A stretch of 64,000 nucleotides of DNA, from the NCBI GenBank assembly GCA_036250225.1, contig JAPZLL010000012.1, positions 248,001 to 312,000 of the forward strand, given 5' to 3'. The DNA comes from Cercophora sp. LCS_1. Its lineage: Eukaryota; Ascomycota; Sordariomycetes; Sordariales; Lasiosphaeriaceae. Numbering within the stretch: position 1 is the first letter of the stretch; each line of letters begins with the position of its first letter. The notes under the pieces are model-generated. The model ran no database searches. It saw only the letters and a list, made by a program, of their open reading frames with translations, and was not told the DNA's origin. Positions 45,573-57,465 of this stretch are shown in pieces. Position numbers and translations under genes: made by a program.

Positions 45573-47830
45573 ATGGCGCGCAACGAAGTCGAGCGACGCC
45601 AAAGAACCTCCGAAGGTCACAACACTAGCAAGGGTGCCCGGCCAGTGCCTCATTTGAGCTTGGCGAGTCTCTTCGGCGCCGGACCTGCGGTTAGCCCAAG
45701 AAGGCGCCGGCCGAGTGGGGACCAAGAGCCGTACCGGGATCGGGATCGGGGCCCAGGTCGCAGCGGAAGCAAGGATCATGACAGGGACCGGGACCAACTT
45801 CGGGATCGGCGTCATGACTCCGGCCAAGAACGAAAACATCGTCGGAAACATGAAACCGAACGGAGCGAGCGCCAGGAAGGGAAAGATAGCAGACATCGCT
45901 CTGAGAATAGACACCATCATCGCTCACGCTCCCGCGAACGGCTGTTGATCGACGTTGAACTCAGATCTCTTGATGATCGTTATCACAACTGGAAATGCGC
46001 AGTCCCAGCAAACTTCCCGATTGCGAGGCTCGAGACTTATATCCGAAGGCAATACCTGTCCCGGAACAAATCTATCTCCCCAAACGCGCACTTCATATTT
46101 TACGCTGACGGCCAGCCACTCAAGCTCGAGGAAGAACTTGGAAGGGACAGGCCACACATCTGGTATCGCATGACGAAGAACCTCGGAGACCTGGATAACT
46201 GGAAATTCACTCACTGGCAGGATGAGACGAATGGTCGAATCGATACAGACCTCACCGACCGGCTAGTCAAAGCCGTTGACGAAGGGGCAACTGTCGCGAA
46301 GTTGCGTGAGATAATCGCCGACTTCATGAAAATCGACGATGTATACCGTATTGTTTTGACTGCGAGGGACGGCATGAGGCCAGGTCTCTTACAGGGGAAC
46401 CGGTGGGAAGTCCGCCAAGTCAAGAAATGGCTGTGTCGTTGGATCTCGATTGACGTGCATCCGGTGAATGGTTATGTGGTCCTTCAGGGTCTAGATCGGG
46501 AATATGTTTACCATCCTGATGTGAGAGACTTCGAAAGGGGTATGGAGATCAAGGCGATGCAATCTTACCTCAACCACCGTCTGTTTCGAGCTGTCCGCCT
46601 TTCTGGTCGAAGCGAATTTGAACTGACGTACCCAAACATCACTCTGACAAACGGCGGGGGCCCTCTCGCGAGCTTCACACCTCTGAGATGGGGTGCAACA
46701 TACGCTTTTCAGATTCCAGATGATGTCGCCGAGATATTTGCGGAAGATGAAAGTTGGCTTCTTGCCCCGACGGAGACGTGCGCGATCTGCCTGGACGAAA
46801 AGCGTATCACAGACATGCCTATCAGAATCACCAAGGGATGCAAACACAAACCAGCGCTTTGCAAGGATTGCCTGAAACAATGGCTACAGTCGAGCATGGA
46901 GAGGGCAAGTTGGGACAGACTTAAATGCCCTGACTGCCCCGAGCTGCTGAAGTATTCCGACGTGAAACGGTATGCGGCCAAGGACACTTTTGACCGTTAC
47001 GACACACTGGCAACAAGAGCTGCCGTGGAGATGTTGCCAAACTTCAGATGGTGTTTGTCACCAATTTGCGAGTCTGGGCAAATCGATGTCGACGAGTGTC
47101 CTAGGTTCAAATGTCAAGCTTGCCCAGCTAAACACTGCATCAAACACAACGTTCCGTGGCACAAGGGCGAGACCTGCGATGATTACGATAAGCGCAACAA
47201 GCAACGGAAGAAGGATGACAAGGCCTCGGAACAGATGATCAGGAAAACCAGCAAGAAATGCCCTGAGTGTAAGAAAGATGTACACAAGTTCACTGGATGC
47301 AACCACATCACATGTAAGTATATCTCTCACCCCCTCCAAGTCTTTCTCGTGAGGTCCCACTAACTTCCACCAAAGGTGTTTGCGGCCATGAATGGTGTTA
47401 TATCTGTTTTGCCCCTTTCCAACGGAACGAACACGGCTTTCTCTTCTGTCGACATACGCCCGAGTGCTCCGAACGGGATCCCTTCATCGACCTTATCGAC
47501 CCAAATCATGCGAACCGCCCACCACCAGCTTGGCCACCGCCAGCAGCTGGCAGACCGTTCCCGCGACCACCACCGCCTCATCCTAACTTTTTCCCTTTTG
47601 CTCCCCAGCATCTTCGACGCCAGAACGTCAACACTGGCGTTGCAGGGGCACCAACAAACAATCGACGTGTGCCGCCACCCGTGTTCCCGTTTCCGGCTCC
47701 CCTAGCTGCCAGACCTCCTATCAACCGGGGAGATGCGCTTAGAGCTAGGAGGCGGATGGATGCTCTACGAGCTGCAGTCGCACCAAATCCGCCAGATGTT
47801 CTTCCTGGTTTCGAAAACTTGCATCTCTGA
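45573..47830 (+). CDS. RBR-type E3 ubiquitin ligase
   Basis: Exons 45573-47313 and 47376-47830 encode 731 residues. The order is a basic Arg/Asp/Ser-rich N-terminus (about 45-125), an unassigned folded region (130-395), then RING1 starting at Cys403 (CAICLDE...CKDCLKQWL...CPDC). The in-between-ring domain follows at about 485-550 (CPRFKCQACPAKHCIKHNV), then RING2 at about 565-600 (CPECKKDVHKFTGCNHITC|VCGHEWCYIC). In RBR ligases ubiquitin passes through a RING2 cysteine, here expected to be Cys576 in TGCNH. The intron splits the codon of Cys581, the next cysteine. The C-terminus is Pro/Phe-rich. It lacks an Ariadne domain in my reading, so the substrate and partner are unknown. The first ATG in a good context (AGCACAATGG) was chosen. 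Confidence 0.92.
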
Positions 47831-49421
47831 GAGTATGTTCGTTTCCTGAACGTCCCCCTCTAGCCGGATCGTCGTCGTTCAAGCCTGGGTACCTTTGGCT
47901 CATGGTGGTCAAACACTTCAATAAGGGTACTAGCGCAACTTGGTCAGCTCTTGTGGCACATGCAACCGCTTAACTGTTGATGAAAGGATTTTTGATTGAC
48001 TGACGCATTTAGGTGCCTTTGGGGCACTAGCGTTTGCTTCTTCACTTTGAAGTTGCGGCTTAGCAGGCAGTCAACTCCTCAATCCGATCACTGTTAGTTA
48101 CGCATTTAGGCCTTTAATGTCTGTTTACCATCTTCCACCAGGATGGAACTGCCTTTGTTAGCACTGCTACCGTGGGAATTCATATCTTCCTCATCGGGAA
48201 CCTAGGGATATACGAGACAGGGTATGAGCGAGATAGAAGTAGATGCTCAGTCTTTTTATGTTTTGTCTTTTGGGGAGGGTGGCGTATGGGATACCCGGTG
48301 GACGGATCATGGTGTGAGGTGGAGTTGTGAAATGGCTGAAATACGAATGGTGACATGTTGAAACGAGTAGCGACGGATGAGGCTGCAAACAAAATTGGTC
48401 ATGTATTTTAGAGTGTATGTGATGCTGTTGACATGTAATTTATAACTACAAAAGTTGACTTAACGTGTTTGTTCCCCTTCGCTAGGGATTCCTTTCCCCC
48501 GTAGATGTTGTGAGCGGTGCTGGGAAAATGAGGCGGGAACAAACCCAGCAATAGGAAAACCGCGATTGAAGCTTCCCATGCTGGATGAGTGCTGAACCGT
48601 CGTCAAAGGACTGAAGTGCGAAGCGGGTCGGCTGGCAGGTTTGTCAGCGCGTTGGTGAGCTGCAGTTGTTCTTTGTTGCTTCAAGACGTTTGTTTGTCTC
48701 CCGTCGTGGTTATGAGCAAAACAATAACGCTGTTATATCTTATATCACATTTATCACATTTAGTTTTCATTCATTCATTCTTTCCTTTCCTCTCCTTTCC
48801 TCTCCTTTCCTTCCCTTTTTTTTTTTTTTTCTTTTTCTTTTTTTTGGTTAGCTTTCTCATTGCTGCCTGGGGACCCATTGTATTGCACAATGCTTCAAGC
48901 TACCTACCTCTGGTTGTTGAGGCGCTGCATCGTCTGGCAATGATGCAAGACGAAGGGGGAAAAGTGCGGCTCAAGGCCCTGACGAATCCTTCCGAGGCAA
49001 TTGCTCCTTCTTCCTCCCACCAGGAAGCTTTGTTGGGGAACTTGAAACTGTGACTGCGGATGAAAATTGAGTGTATGAAAAAGTTTGGGCAAGGTCGACA
49101 ATATCAACAATCAAGCAGCACACATGATCGATTGAGAATTCAACACAATACGTGAATTCAGATCGAATAGGAGCTATTGATGCTGAAGAGGCTGCCCCTC
49201 ACAGCTGAAAAGTGAACCTGGTTTTTAGGAGGGCGCCAGGCGACCCATCCAAGCAAGTGCGGGCGCGCTGTGACAAAGTTGTCGGCTTTCTTAGCGACAC
49301 GGACTCCCCTCTGACCACTCGCCGTTTTGTCGACAAAAATCCGACCACCCAACAGCAATCGTGATCGACTGAATATCCCCATTGCATGCTATTTCTTCGG
49401 GGAACCTCGATCGCATCATGA
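47831..49421. other. Intergenic region with a polypyrimidine tract
   Basis: This holds the 3' flank of the RBR gene and the promoter of the SAS4 gene. A 68-base pure pyrimidine tract is listed separately. I see no gene. Confidence 0.55.
48778..48845 (+). repeat. Polypyrimidine tract
   Basis: Sixty-eight consecutive pyrimidines made of CTTTC/CTCTC pentamer-like units followed by long T runs. It could form triplex DNA or keep nucleosomes away. Confidence 0.85.
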
Positions 49422-51136
49422 ATGCATCTTATCCAGATGGCAATGACAACCTCCATGACCCGCTCAAGACGAGCGGAGGCCCCCCATCACCCTCAACCGC
49501 ATCCCAATACACGCCACCCCCAGGCCAGCGCGAACGCGAAAGCCCAAAACAACCAGGCTTTCGCCGCAAACCTCCAGCGAAACAAGCGCCAACTCGATAC
49601 CTCTGCACGCGATTTTGACCAGATCATCACCAAGAAGGCAAGAATCGCCGTCGAGATACCAGCCCGCTCGTCCTTCCATTCGAGAAATGCGACCGATGCG
49701 AAAAGACCACCGCACCCACAGCAACCTCCCACTAGGCCCGCCACTATTGCGGCCCCAAATGGATCGGTCACGTCGCGCCCACCTGCCGCACCCCCAATTA
49801 CTATCGCAAAAGTCGCTCCCCCCAACGAAATTGCACAGCAGCCTGCGCAGCGATCAGGTCTGACCAAGCACAAGGAAAAGGTGGTCAATGGGTTGAAGCA
49901 CGAACTGGATCGCCTCCAGCCGAACTCGGCTGATACGAAAGACCAAGGCCGAAAATTACGGTCGCAGGAAGCCACCCGCTTCAAGAGCGAACTCTCGGCG
50001 TACTTCCCCGACTATGACGAAGTCATTGGCAACGACCCAAAAGAGCAGCGTAAGTTGAATTTGCACTCTTTTTCTGTGGACAATTGCTGAATCACGACTT
50101 ATCAGATCTACTAAATGTCGACACTCCAATTATTGTTGTCCAAGACGCGACACCGTCATCAGCGACCGATTCACAAAATAGGAATTCCCAAGCGAGACTC
50201 CCCGACGCATACCCTATCCGAAGCTATGGCGACTCGCTTTTCATGGATCTTTGGGATTCGCAAAGAATAGACTTCAGTTTCCTGACGACGCAGGCCAAGA
50301 CTAAATCGGCCGAGGACCCTTTGCCTGATTCGCTCTACGAGCCTGCACACAAGAAGTCCGAACGACTCGAGCGCTCGATACGGAACTCGGAAAAGGGTCG
50401 GGCCCAACATGAAAAGGACCAGATTATCAGGCTTCTGGATGGCCTCCAGGGCCCTGACTGGCTACGTGTGATGGGTGTTAGTGGTATTACGGAGAGTCGG
50501 AAGAAGACGTTTGAGCCTGCGCGTGAGCATTTTATCAAGGGATGCCAGACCATCTTAGAGAAGTTTCGGACTTGGGCGGCAGAAGAGAAGCGCCGAAAGT
50601 TGGAGAAGGATCGCGCCGAGGCGCAGGCGAAACGAGAAGCCGAGCGACTGGAAGCACTCGAGGAGGACGGGAATGTGCAAGAGGAGGAAGATGCCCGAGT
50701 TGAAGAGATTCCCGATAGTGATGACGAGATGGAAGCCGACTCAAGACCCAGCGAACGAGACGCAGACCCTCCCGACGAGAGCGACGTTGAAGCGTCTGTT
50801 GCGAAGCAACTTCGCGAAGAGGCACTCGCCGCAGCGAAGACTAAGTCCAGGAGAAGAAAACGGACACATACACCACAACCCCCGCCACCGCCACATTCCC
50901 CCGAACTTAAGCCCCAGAAGGAATTTACATCGTTCTTCGATAAGAAGTATAAAAGGGATGCTGCGTTGAACAAGGGCCGTCGACGGGGTCGGAGCGCCTT
51001 GGCATGGGGTCAGCCAGTCCCAGAACTGGCGGAGAAAGATTTCGAGTTGCCGAGTGATTTTATTGATGATGATACCCTGAAGGCGCGAGAGCGTAGCAAG
51101 CGTCGGAACAAGCGCGGGAAGACGCGTGGAGGTTAG
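49422..51136 (+). CDS. SAS4-domain chromatin protein
   Basis: Exons 49422-50049 and 50106-51136 encode up to 552 residues. The central part (about 195-375) matches the fungal SAS4 domain (Something About Silencing): GDSLFMDLWDSQRIDFSFL, LPDSLYEPAHKKSERLERSI, GLQGPDWLRVMGVSGITESR. Sas4 in yeast is part of the SAS histone H4K16 acetyltransferase complex. In filamentous fungi the family is nuclear and less studied. The N-terminus is Pro/Gln/Arg-rich. A long coiled coil of Glu/Lys/Arg follows the domain, then an acidic stretch (PDSDDEME) and a basic tail (RRRKRTH, RSKRRNKRGKTR). Start choice is open among Met codons at 49422, 49437 and 49443. The intron (GTAAGT to CAG at 50105) restores the frame exactly. 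Confidence 0.85.
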
Positions 51137-52128
51137 AGAACATGGGGTGGTTTATGTATCTTCAGCACTCCGGATGACCACGGCGGACGGTATTGAGCGA
51201 ATTGCAGCAGTAAATCAGCCTGTGATATGGTAGCATTATTCGGCAGTGGACAGGGGAAACAGGCCCCGCGATATGCTCAGACCTACCAAATAAATCACAG
51301 TGTAATACATGATACACGATCCTGTATGACGGCTGAATGCAAGCTGAGCAACCAGCACCAGTCTGGTGTTTTGTTTCCAGCAGTGACGACATCGCCAGGC
51401 CGAACCCCTCGAGGAATTGACTTCAACTTGTGATTGGCCGCAAATTCCCCATGCGAGGAAGTGGGGCAGCATGATCTACCCCCATCTCGGCAAAACCCCG
51501 GCGCTGAACGCCTGCCGACCCCAGAGCGTGAGCGACGCATTGTTCCATTGCTCGGCCACGACCTCTCCTCGACTCTTCGCGGCGATTGAGGAGAACGCCA
51601 TCGTCCTGCGAGCAACCAAAATTTCTCCAGCCGGCGCTGGTATGCATTTCTTAGTTTCTGACTCACAATTCACTTCTTGCCCCACATTGTTGGCCCGCGG
51701 GGCAGCCACCAGACTTGAGGCTGCCTTCGAGAGCTTGGAGCAACTGGATATCTCTGACCTCAACAATCTTTTTTCCCACGATTCCACGATTCTCGCAATC
51801 CACCCTCCTTCTTTGCGAAACACGAAATCGATTTGCAATCACGCATCACGAGAGACGATCACTCTTTGATCTCTTTTGTTGCTATTGTGCCGACTTGGAG
51901 CTATTGACGACTTTCAGAACGCAGCAATCGCGTTGCGCCGCAACTTTAGGGTTCCTTCCACGCGCTGCCTTCGTTTGCGATGAGCGACTGAGTTTTCTCA
52001 AACCGTCCAGGCCTTCGAAAGGCGGATCCTCACTCCCTTTCTCCCCCGCGATCCTTTCCTCCGCAATTCGACGACCCCGAACGCGATTACTTCGACCAAA
52101 CGCGTATTCAAAAACCAGTCGTTGAGAA
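51137..52128. other. Intergenic region, no gene seen
   Basis: This lies between two plus-strand genes. An ATTGG (inverted CCAAT) occurs near 51435. The 150-codon plus frame at 51417-51869 lacks support. The last 300 bases are the TAF2 leader. Confidence 0.55.
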
Positions 52129-55100
52129 ATGTCCGCCACGATGGAAGAAGAGCAGGCGCCCGACGCTGCAGGTGCCGCTGCCGAGCAGACCTTCAACGAA
52201 CCGTTTTCTGTCATCAAGCAAGAGGTGGAAATCGAGGTCAACTTTCGCGACAAGACAATCAGTGGCTTGTCTACCCTGCACATCTTCCCAGTCGAGGACG
52301 ACGTGGACGAGATCTGGCTCGACGCGCGACAATGCGAAATCGACACCGAGAACATTACGGTCAATGGCGTCAAGGTTCCTGCCGCATTCCACGATCCCTA
52401 CGATCTGATGGAGGCGCCGCCGCAGTGGCAGCTGGGCGTTGGCCAGCATCATATTATGAGAAGCCGGATGCGCTCGCTGACGCACGACAAACGACCCGAT
52501 CTACCAATCGTCGGGAGGGAGTCGCAGATTCTTGGATGTGTGCCTGCCGACCGCTCGCTTAGGATTGCGCTGCGACCCGAGGGCACTGTTGTCAAGGACG
52601 AGCCAGGCAAGATCAAGATCAAGACATCACGGGCGGACAAGGATTCTACAGAGGACAAGGATCTCGTCAAGGTCGCCATCCCATTCCGGTCCAAGCGCGT
52701 TAGGGACGGCTTGCACTTTGTTGGCGTGGACGACGGCGATTCCAGATATCCTCACGTTTACACACGACACACTCCTGGTCCTGGCACCGCCTCCTGCATC
52801 TTTCCTTGTGTTGACGATCAAGGGTCTCGCCATCCGTGGAAGGTCTCCATCAAGTGCCCAAGGACTCTCGGCGATGCTTTCGCACAACCGCTGGCTACAC
52901 AATCAGCAACCCTGGCCTCGTCTGGGGCTAATCGCAAGAGGAAGCTTGGAGAGGTCACAAGCTCACCTCCGCAGCCACATGCCGCACCGATGGTCGAGGA
53001 GGATAAGCTGAAGGAGATCACCGTCGTCTGCTCAGGCAACCTCAGTGGAGAACAGATCGACCCGCAGGACGAGACGAAAAAGATCATGACCTTCGAGTGC
53101 CAAAACTCGGCTGCCCATCACATTGCCTTCGCCATCGGCCCCTTCGAGCATGTCGACTTGTGGTCCGAGTTTCGGACAGAGGAAGCCGACGAGAAGCTCG
53201 GCGCAAACGCAGCCAAGGTCCATGGCTATTGCCTTCCCGGTCGAACCGACGAAGTCCGTCACACCTGTGCGCCCATCGTGGCAGCGGCTGACTACTTCGC
53301 ACCCGAGTTTGGGAAGTACCCCTTCGAGAGTTACAAGGTTGTGTTCGTAGAGGACATGATCCAGGATACAGCAGCGGCTACTTCGATGTCGCTCTGCAGC
53401 ACCAGGCTTCTCTATCCAGAGCACGTCATCGACCCGGAGATCGAGGTCACTCGGAAGCTCGTGCATGCCTTGGCCAGTCAATACGTTGGTGTCAACATTG
53501 TCCCCAACCAACGGTCGGATAGCTGGATCGTCGTTGGCATTCAGTGGTTCATGACCGATCTTTTCATGAAAAGCCTCTGCGGGAACAACTGGTATCGATT
53601 TCACCTGAAGACCATGTCCGACAAGCTGATCGACGCTGACGTTAACCGGCCATCGCTCCACGACCTCGGTCACCACCTCCATATTGGGGACTTTGAGCTC
53701 GACTTCATGTCCCTCAAGGCGCCATTGGTACTCTTCATCTTGGATCAGCGCATGTCAAAGATCCCTGGCTCGACTGGTGTGGTTCGCGTGATCTCTCAGA
53801 TTGTCTCCAACGCGAACATCCATACATCCGACCCCTCAATGACAACAATCTCGGACAAGGAGTTCAGACGTGCATGCGAGAAGAGGAGCCAGTACCGGCC
53901 AGACGAGCTTTGGGACCAGTGGGTCAAGCATGCAGGTTGCCCCAAACTGTCTGTCAAGCAGAGATTCAACAAGAAGAATCTCAACGTCGACATCGTCATT
54001 ACCCAGACGCAGGGCACACCAAAGTCCAAGACTATTTCCAAGGAAGAGTTCTGGAGGGAGTTCCAGGAGGAGATTCATAGTGTCTATGCTGGCGAAGTTC
54101 CCAAGGTCTTCACAGGCCCTTTCACCATCCGAATCCACGAGGCAGACGGCACACCATACGAGCACTATCAGTCCATCAGTGACAAGGACAGCACTAGCCT
54201 CTCGATCGCCTACAACACTAAGTACAAGCGGCTGAAAAGAACCAAGAAGGCTCAAGCAGCCGCCGCTACGACAAGTGGTGATAAACAAGACATTCAAGAA
54301 GACGATGTAATCTACTTCAACATGCTCGGCGATGTTTTGACGACGGACAAGGACGTCGCGAACTGGGGCCTTCAAGACTGGAGCAAGGATGTACAGCTCG
54401 CAATGGACCAAGAGTCTTACGAGTGGATCCGTTTCGACTGCAACTTTGAGTGGATTTGCGAGATGACTACCGACATGCCCGGGTACATGTACCTGGCGCA
54501 GTTGCAGCAGGACAGGGACGTGGTCGCACATCAAGACGCGATGCTCTTCTTCAAGATGTACAAGCGCCACGGCGTTGCTGCTACTATTGAGACCAGAACG
54601 GTGATGGACCGACGATACTACCACGGCGTTCGGACGATGGCTGTAGAAGACCTTCCGAAACAAGCTGACCCTGACTTGAACTACATCGGACTGGCTCAAC
54701 TCGTTCTTTGCTTCCGTCATTTCTTCTGCGACCGCGTCGTTGGCAAGGGTGGCAACATCACTTTCCCTCCGGCGCCCAACGATTTCCACGACAAAGCGCA
54801 GTATGCCGTCCAGTCAGCGATCCCGCTCGCAATTGCCCGGACGCGGGAGAGAGGCCGGTGCTCGAAAGATGGGCGCAATTTCTTGCTCGATCTATTGCTT
54901 TTCAATGACAATTCAGACAACGAGTACTCCGATCACTTCTATGTCGCCAAGCTGCTGGAAGCCCTGACAACATCGCTGATCCCTGACAAGGTGGATAAGA
55001 ACAAGGATCTTTTATCTACGCTCGATGAGTATGACGACGATGACGCCGAGTTCAAGCGATTCATCCTCAAGACAATTGAGGAAATCGACAAATACCGTCG

Positions 55101-56667
55101 TATGGACGAGTGGACCTTGACGTACCAAAATATTTGGACGACGACGGCACTGACGTGCAAGATGAAGCTGATGAAGGAACACGTGATTCCGATTTCACCC
55201 CTCGAGTTTGTGCAGTATCTTCAAGACGACAACATCGATCTTGTTCGTATCAAGGCGTTTGAGTGCTTGGTCGAGCTCGGCCTGCTCTCCAAGACGCCGA
55301 TCTTGAAGCTGCTCCTGTCGCACATCAGCACTGACAAGTCTCCGTTCGTTCGCGACCGACTCTTCAAGGTTTTTATCAGAGGCATTGCCGCGATCGCTCT
55401 CGGAGAGAACAAAGCAAAGCAACCCGAGCCCCAGGTCGAGGAAGACGAGTTCGGGTTGATCGTCGATCAGGGTGATGCGGAAATCCAGCAGAGAAAGCTG
55501 GACGCGGTGCGCAAAGAGGACATCACTCACGCACTCCACGCCCTGAAGGAGGAGATCAAGGGCAATGCCGAACTGCCCATGATCATTTGGCGAGCGGTCG
55601 AGTCGCCCATCATCGGCCTGAGAGAAAAGGCCCAATTGCTGGATCTCTGCTCGGCCATGTTCGAACCAGAGCTCTCGATGCTTGTGACTCTCAACTATCC
55701 CAAGTACTGGACCGCTTCGCGTGTCGAGGGCAGCAGCTCTGCCGTCAACGTTGACCAGCGAGCCAAGCAGAAGCCGCGGTGCATGGTCCGGTTCAGCCAG
55801 GTCTATCGCACTAAACCCGTCCACCCGCTACCGGTGGCGGCACCCCCGGTCGCCGAGTTGCCTCCTCCGCCACCCGAACCTAAAGCTCCAGAGCCTAAGA
55901 AGATCAAGCTTAGTTCACGGCCATCGATCAGCGGCTCTTTGGCCGGCGGCCCACTTCCTCCGTCGCCTCTGGCTCGACAGGACTCTATTTCGGTGACTAC
56001 TCCCCGACCTGCTGCGCCTGCGACTCCAGCAGCCGCGATTTCCGTCGCATCGGCGTCCGACTCGATCTCGGTCCAACCCATCGCCCGTCTTTCGACGCCT
56101 TTGGCGGGTACACCCCCTCCGTCGTCATCGCTTGCCGTCGGACCCAGCCCTCAGCCAAACAGCACCATCAAATCAGCTGATAGGCGGCCTAAGGCGCCGA
56201 AGAAGCGCAAGAGTGATGAAGGCGAGGGCGCCGATCGGCCGAAGAAGCTGATCAAGACTGAAAGTGGCGTCAACCAGAACATAAACCCAAGCACAAACGG
56301 CCGTTCGAAGATGGTTACAGTGCCCTTCAGGGCGTGGAATCGCTTGCCAGCCCGCATCCGTCAGAGGATCGACGCGGAGAGAACGGTCCGGGCCTCGTCG
56401 TCGACCATTGTAGCCACGCCGGTTTCCAAGCGCCCGGGTTCTAGCCTTGCTGGTACGTCGGGTGCAGGAAGTGCCAGATCATCTCCCCAACCCGCCAATA
56501 GCAATGGCGGTTCATCCTCGGGGAACAAACAGCGGAAGCCCTTGCCTTCATCGGCTCCTCACCCCGCACTCGCTTCAGTGGCCCCTCCGAATGGGACCAC
56601 CGCCCCAGCACCCGCTCCCAAGAAGATCAAACTGAAGCTCAAGGTACCCTCGCAAAGTTCGACTTGA
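52129..56667 (+). CDS. TAF2: Transcription initiation factor TFIID subunit 2
   Basis: A single long exon encodes 1512 residues. TAF2 is the large TFIID subunit that contacts initiator and downstream core promoter DNA. The protein begins with the M1-aminopeptidase-like beta domain (FSVIKQEVEIEVNFRDKTI, GLSTLHIFPVEDD), continues through the dead peptidase domain (about 330-560) and a HEAT-like helical region (to about 1210), and ends in a disordered tail. The zinc site of M1 peptidases is absent: where HExxH would be, HALASQ is found near residue 444, as expected for TAF2. The tail (about 1220-1512) is Pro/Ser/Ala/Lys-rich with several basic blocks (KAPKKRKSDEG, KKIKLKLKV) and an unusual length. 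A second Met (MEEEQ) four codons later is an alternative start. Confidence 0.95.
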   Translation: MSATMEEEQAPDAAGAAAEQTFNEPFSVIKQEVEIEVNFRDKTISGLSTLHIFPVEDDVDEIWLDARQCEIDTENITVNGVKVPAAFHDPYDLMEAPPQWQLGVGQHHIMRSRMRSLTHDKRPDLPIVGRESQILGCVPADRSLRIALRPEGTVVKDEPGKIKIKTSRADKDSTEDKDLVKVAIPFRSKRVRDGLHFVGVDDGDSRYPHVYTRHTPGPGTASCIFPCVDDQGSRHPWKVSIKCPRTLGDAFAQPLATQSATLASSGANRKRKLGEVTSSPPQPHAAPMVEEDKLKEITVVCSGNLSGEQIDPQDETKKIMTFECQNSAAHHIAFAIGPFEHVDLWSEFRTEEADEKLGANAAKVHGYCLPGRTDEVRHTCAPIVAAADYFAPEFGKYPFESYKVVFVEDMIQDTAAATSMSLCSTRLLYPEHVIDPEIEVTRKLVHALASQYVGVNIVPNQRSDSWIVVGIQWFMTDLFMKSLCGNNWYRFHLKTMSDKLIDADVNRPSLHDLGHHLHIGDFELDFMSLKAPLVLFILDQRMSKIPGSTGVVRVISQIVSNANIHTSDPSMTTISDKEFRRACEKRSQYRPDELWDQWVKHAGCPKLSVKQRFNKKNLNVDIVITQTQGTPKSKTISKEEFWREFQEEIHSVYAGEVPKVFTGPFTIRIHEADGTPYEHYQSISDKDSTSLSIAYNTKYKRLKRTKKAQAAAATTSGDKQDIQEDDVIYFNMLGDVLTTDKDVANWGLQDWSKDVQLAMDQESYEWIRFDCNFEWICEMTTDMPGYMYLAQLQQDRDVVAHQDAMLFFKMYKRHGVAATIETRTVMDRRYYHGVRTMAVEDLPKQADPDLNYIGLAQLVLCFRHFFCDRVVGKGGNITFPPAPNDFHDKAQYAVQSAIPLAIARTRERGRCSKDGRNFLLDLLLFNDNSDNEYSDHFYVAKLLEALTTSLIPDKVDKNKDLLSTLDEYDDDDAEFKRFILKTIEEIDKYRRMDEWTLTYQNIWTTTALTCKMKLMKEHVIPISPLEFVQYLQDDNIDLVRIKAFECLVELGLLSKTPILKLLLSHISTDKSPFVRDRLFKVFIRGIAAIALGENKAKQPEPQVEEDEFGLIVDQGDAEIQQRKLDAVRKEDITHALHALKEEIKGNAELPMIIWRAVESPIIGLREKAQLLDLCSAMFEPELSMLVTLNYPKYWTASRVEGSSSAVNVDQRAKQKPRCMVRFSQVYRTKPVHPLPVAAPPVAELPPPPPEPKAPEPKKIKLSSRPSISGSLAGGPLPPSPLARQDSISVTTPRPAAPATPAAAISVASASDSISVQPIARLSTPLAGTPPPSSSLAVGPSPQPNSTIKSADRRPKAPKKRKSDEGEGADRPKKLIKTESGVNQNINPSTNGRSKMVTVPFRAWNRLPARIRQRIDAERTVRASSSTIVATPVSKRPGSSLAGTSGAGSARSSPQPANSNGGSSSGNKQRKPLPSSAPHPALASVAPPNGTTAPAPAPKKIKLKLKVPSQSST

Positions 56668-57465
56668 TGCAAATATTGCAGGAGACGGCAAGCAGCGTGT
56701 TAATATTCGAGCCGGAGGATTCTAGGCGGTCTACGATACGAAGCATGGAGGTTCTATCTCATGAGGCCGGCAACAGGAGAAGATTACGAAACTTGGTGGA
56801 GAGTTGCGAGCTCATTATTTTGCTCCGAAACTTGGTGTGCTCGTTCTATTTGCACATATGGGAGGAAAGATGTCATTTAGCATGGCGTTGAGGTAAAAAG
56901 GAGGGAAAATTGCTTTTTTTTTGTGTCTCGCAATAATACCATGGAGGGTTTCGGGAGGGAATCAGCTTCGGTTAGCTGATTTGGGACCGACTTGTAACCG
57001 TCTGAGCGAGGGCATATACATACAGACAGAGTAGCGGTAGCGGTAGCGGAATGATACCCCAGATAGTTAACCTTGTGTGTATTGTGGTGTGAGGTGCCGT
57101 TGTGTCCGTCTGTCGTATCTCCACCATGCCATTAGATTTCCCTCTCTCAAAAAGGCTCTAGAATAGAGCCAAAAAGCCCTCTCTCAAGCACTTGAGGATT
57201 CCTCCAAAACCCAATCCTGGACAGAGATGCCCTTCAAAGGATCCCCAAAAAGCTCATCATTCTTCACCCCCCAGGAAGATCCCCTCCCAAGATCAAGCCC
57301 CGTACGTTCCCCGTTCCAAAAAGGCACCTGTATCATCCCTCCCCACCAGGGCCCTTCACCCTAACCAGTCCAAAGAGAAAAGGAAGAAGAAAAGGACGAG
57401 GCACGTCCACACACCAACACCCTCCACACACTCCCAAGCACGGCGTACGCACCCGCCAACACTAT
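56668..57465. other. Convergent intergenic region, no gene seen
   Basis: This holds the 3' flanks of TAF2 and CDC26. A short GGTAGC repeat lies near 57035. The C-rich 57220-57465 is the CDC26 3' UTR side. Confidence 0.6.

Noticed and set aside
51417..51869. 150-codon plus-strand frame upstream of TAF2
   Set aside because: No motif or homology recognised. It is more likely leader sequence.
53836..54789. 317-codon minus-strand frame inside TAF2
   Set aside because: It lies wholly antisense to conserved TAF2 sequence and is explained by GC-rich third positions.
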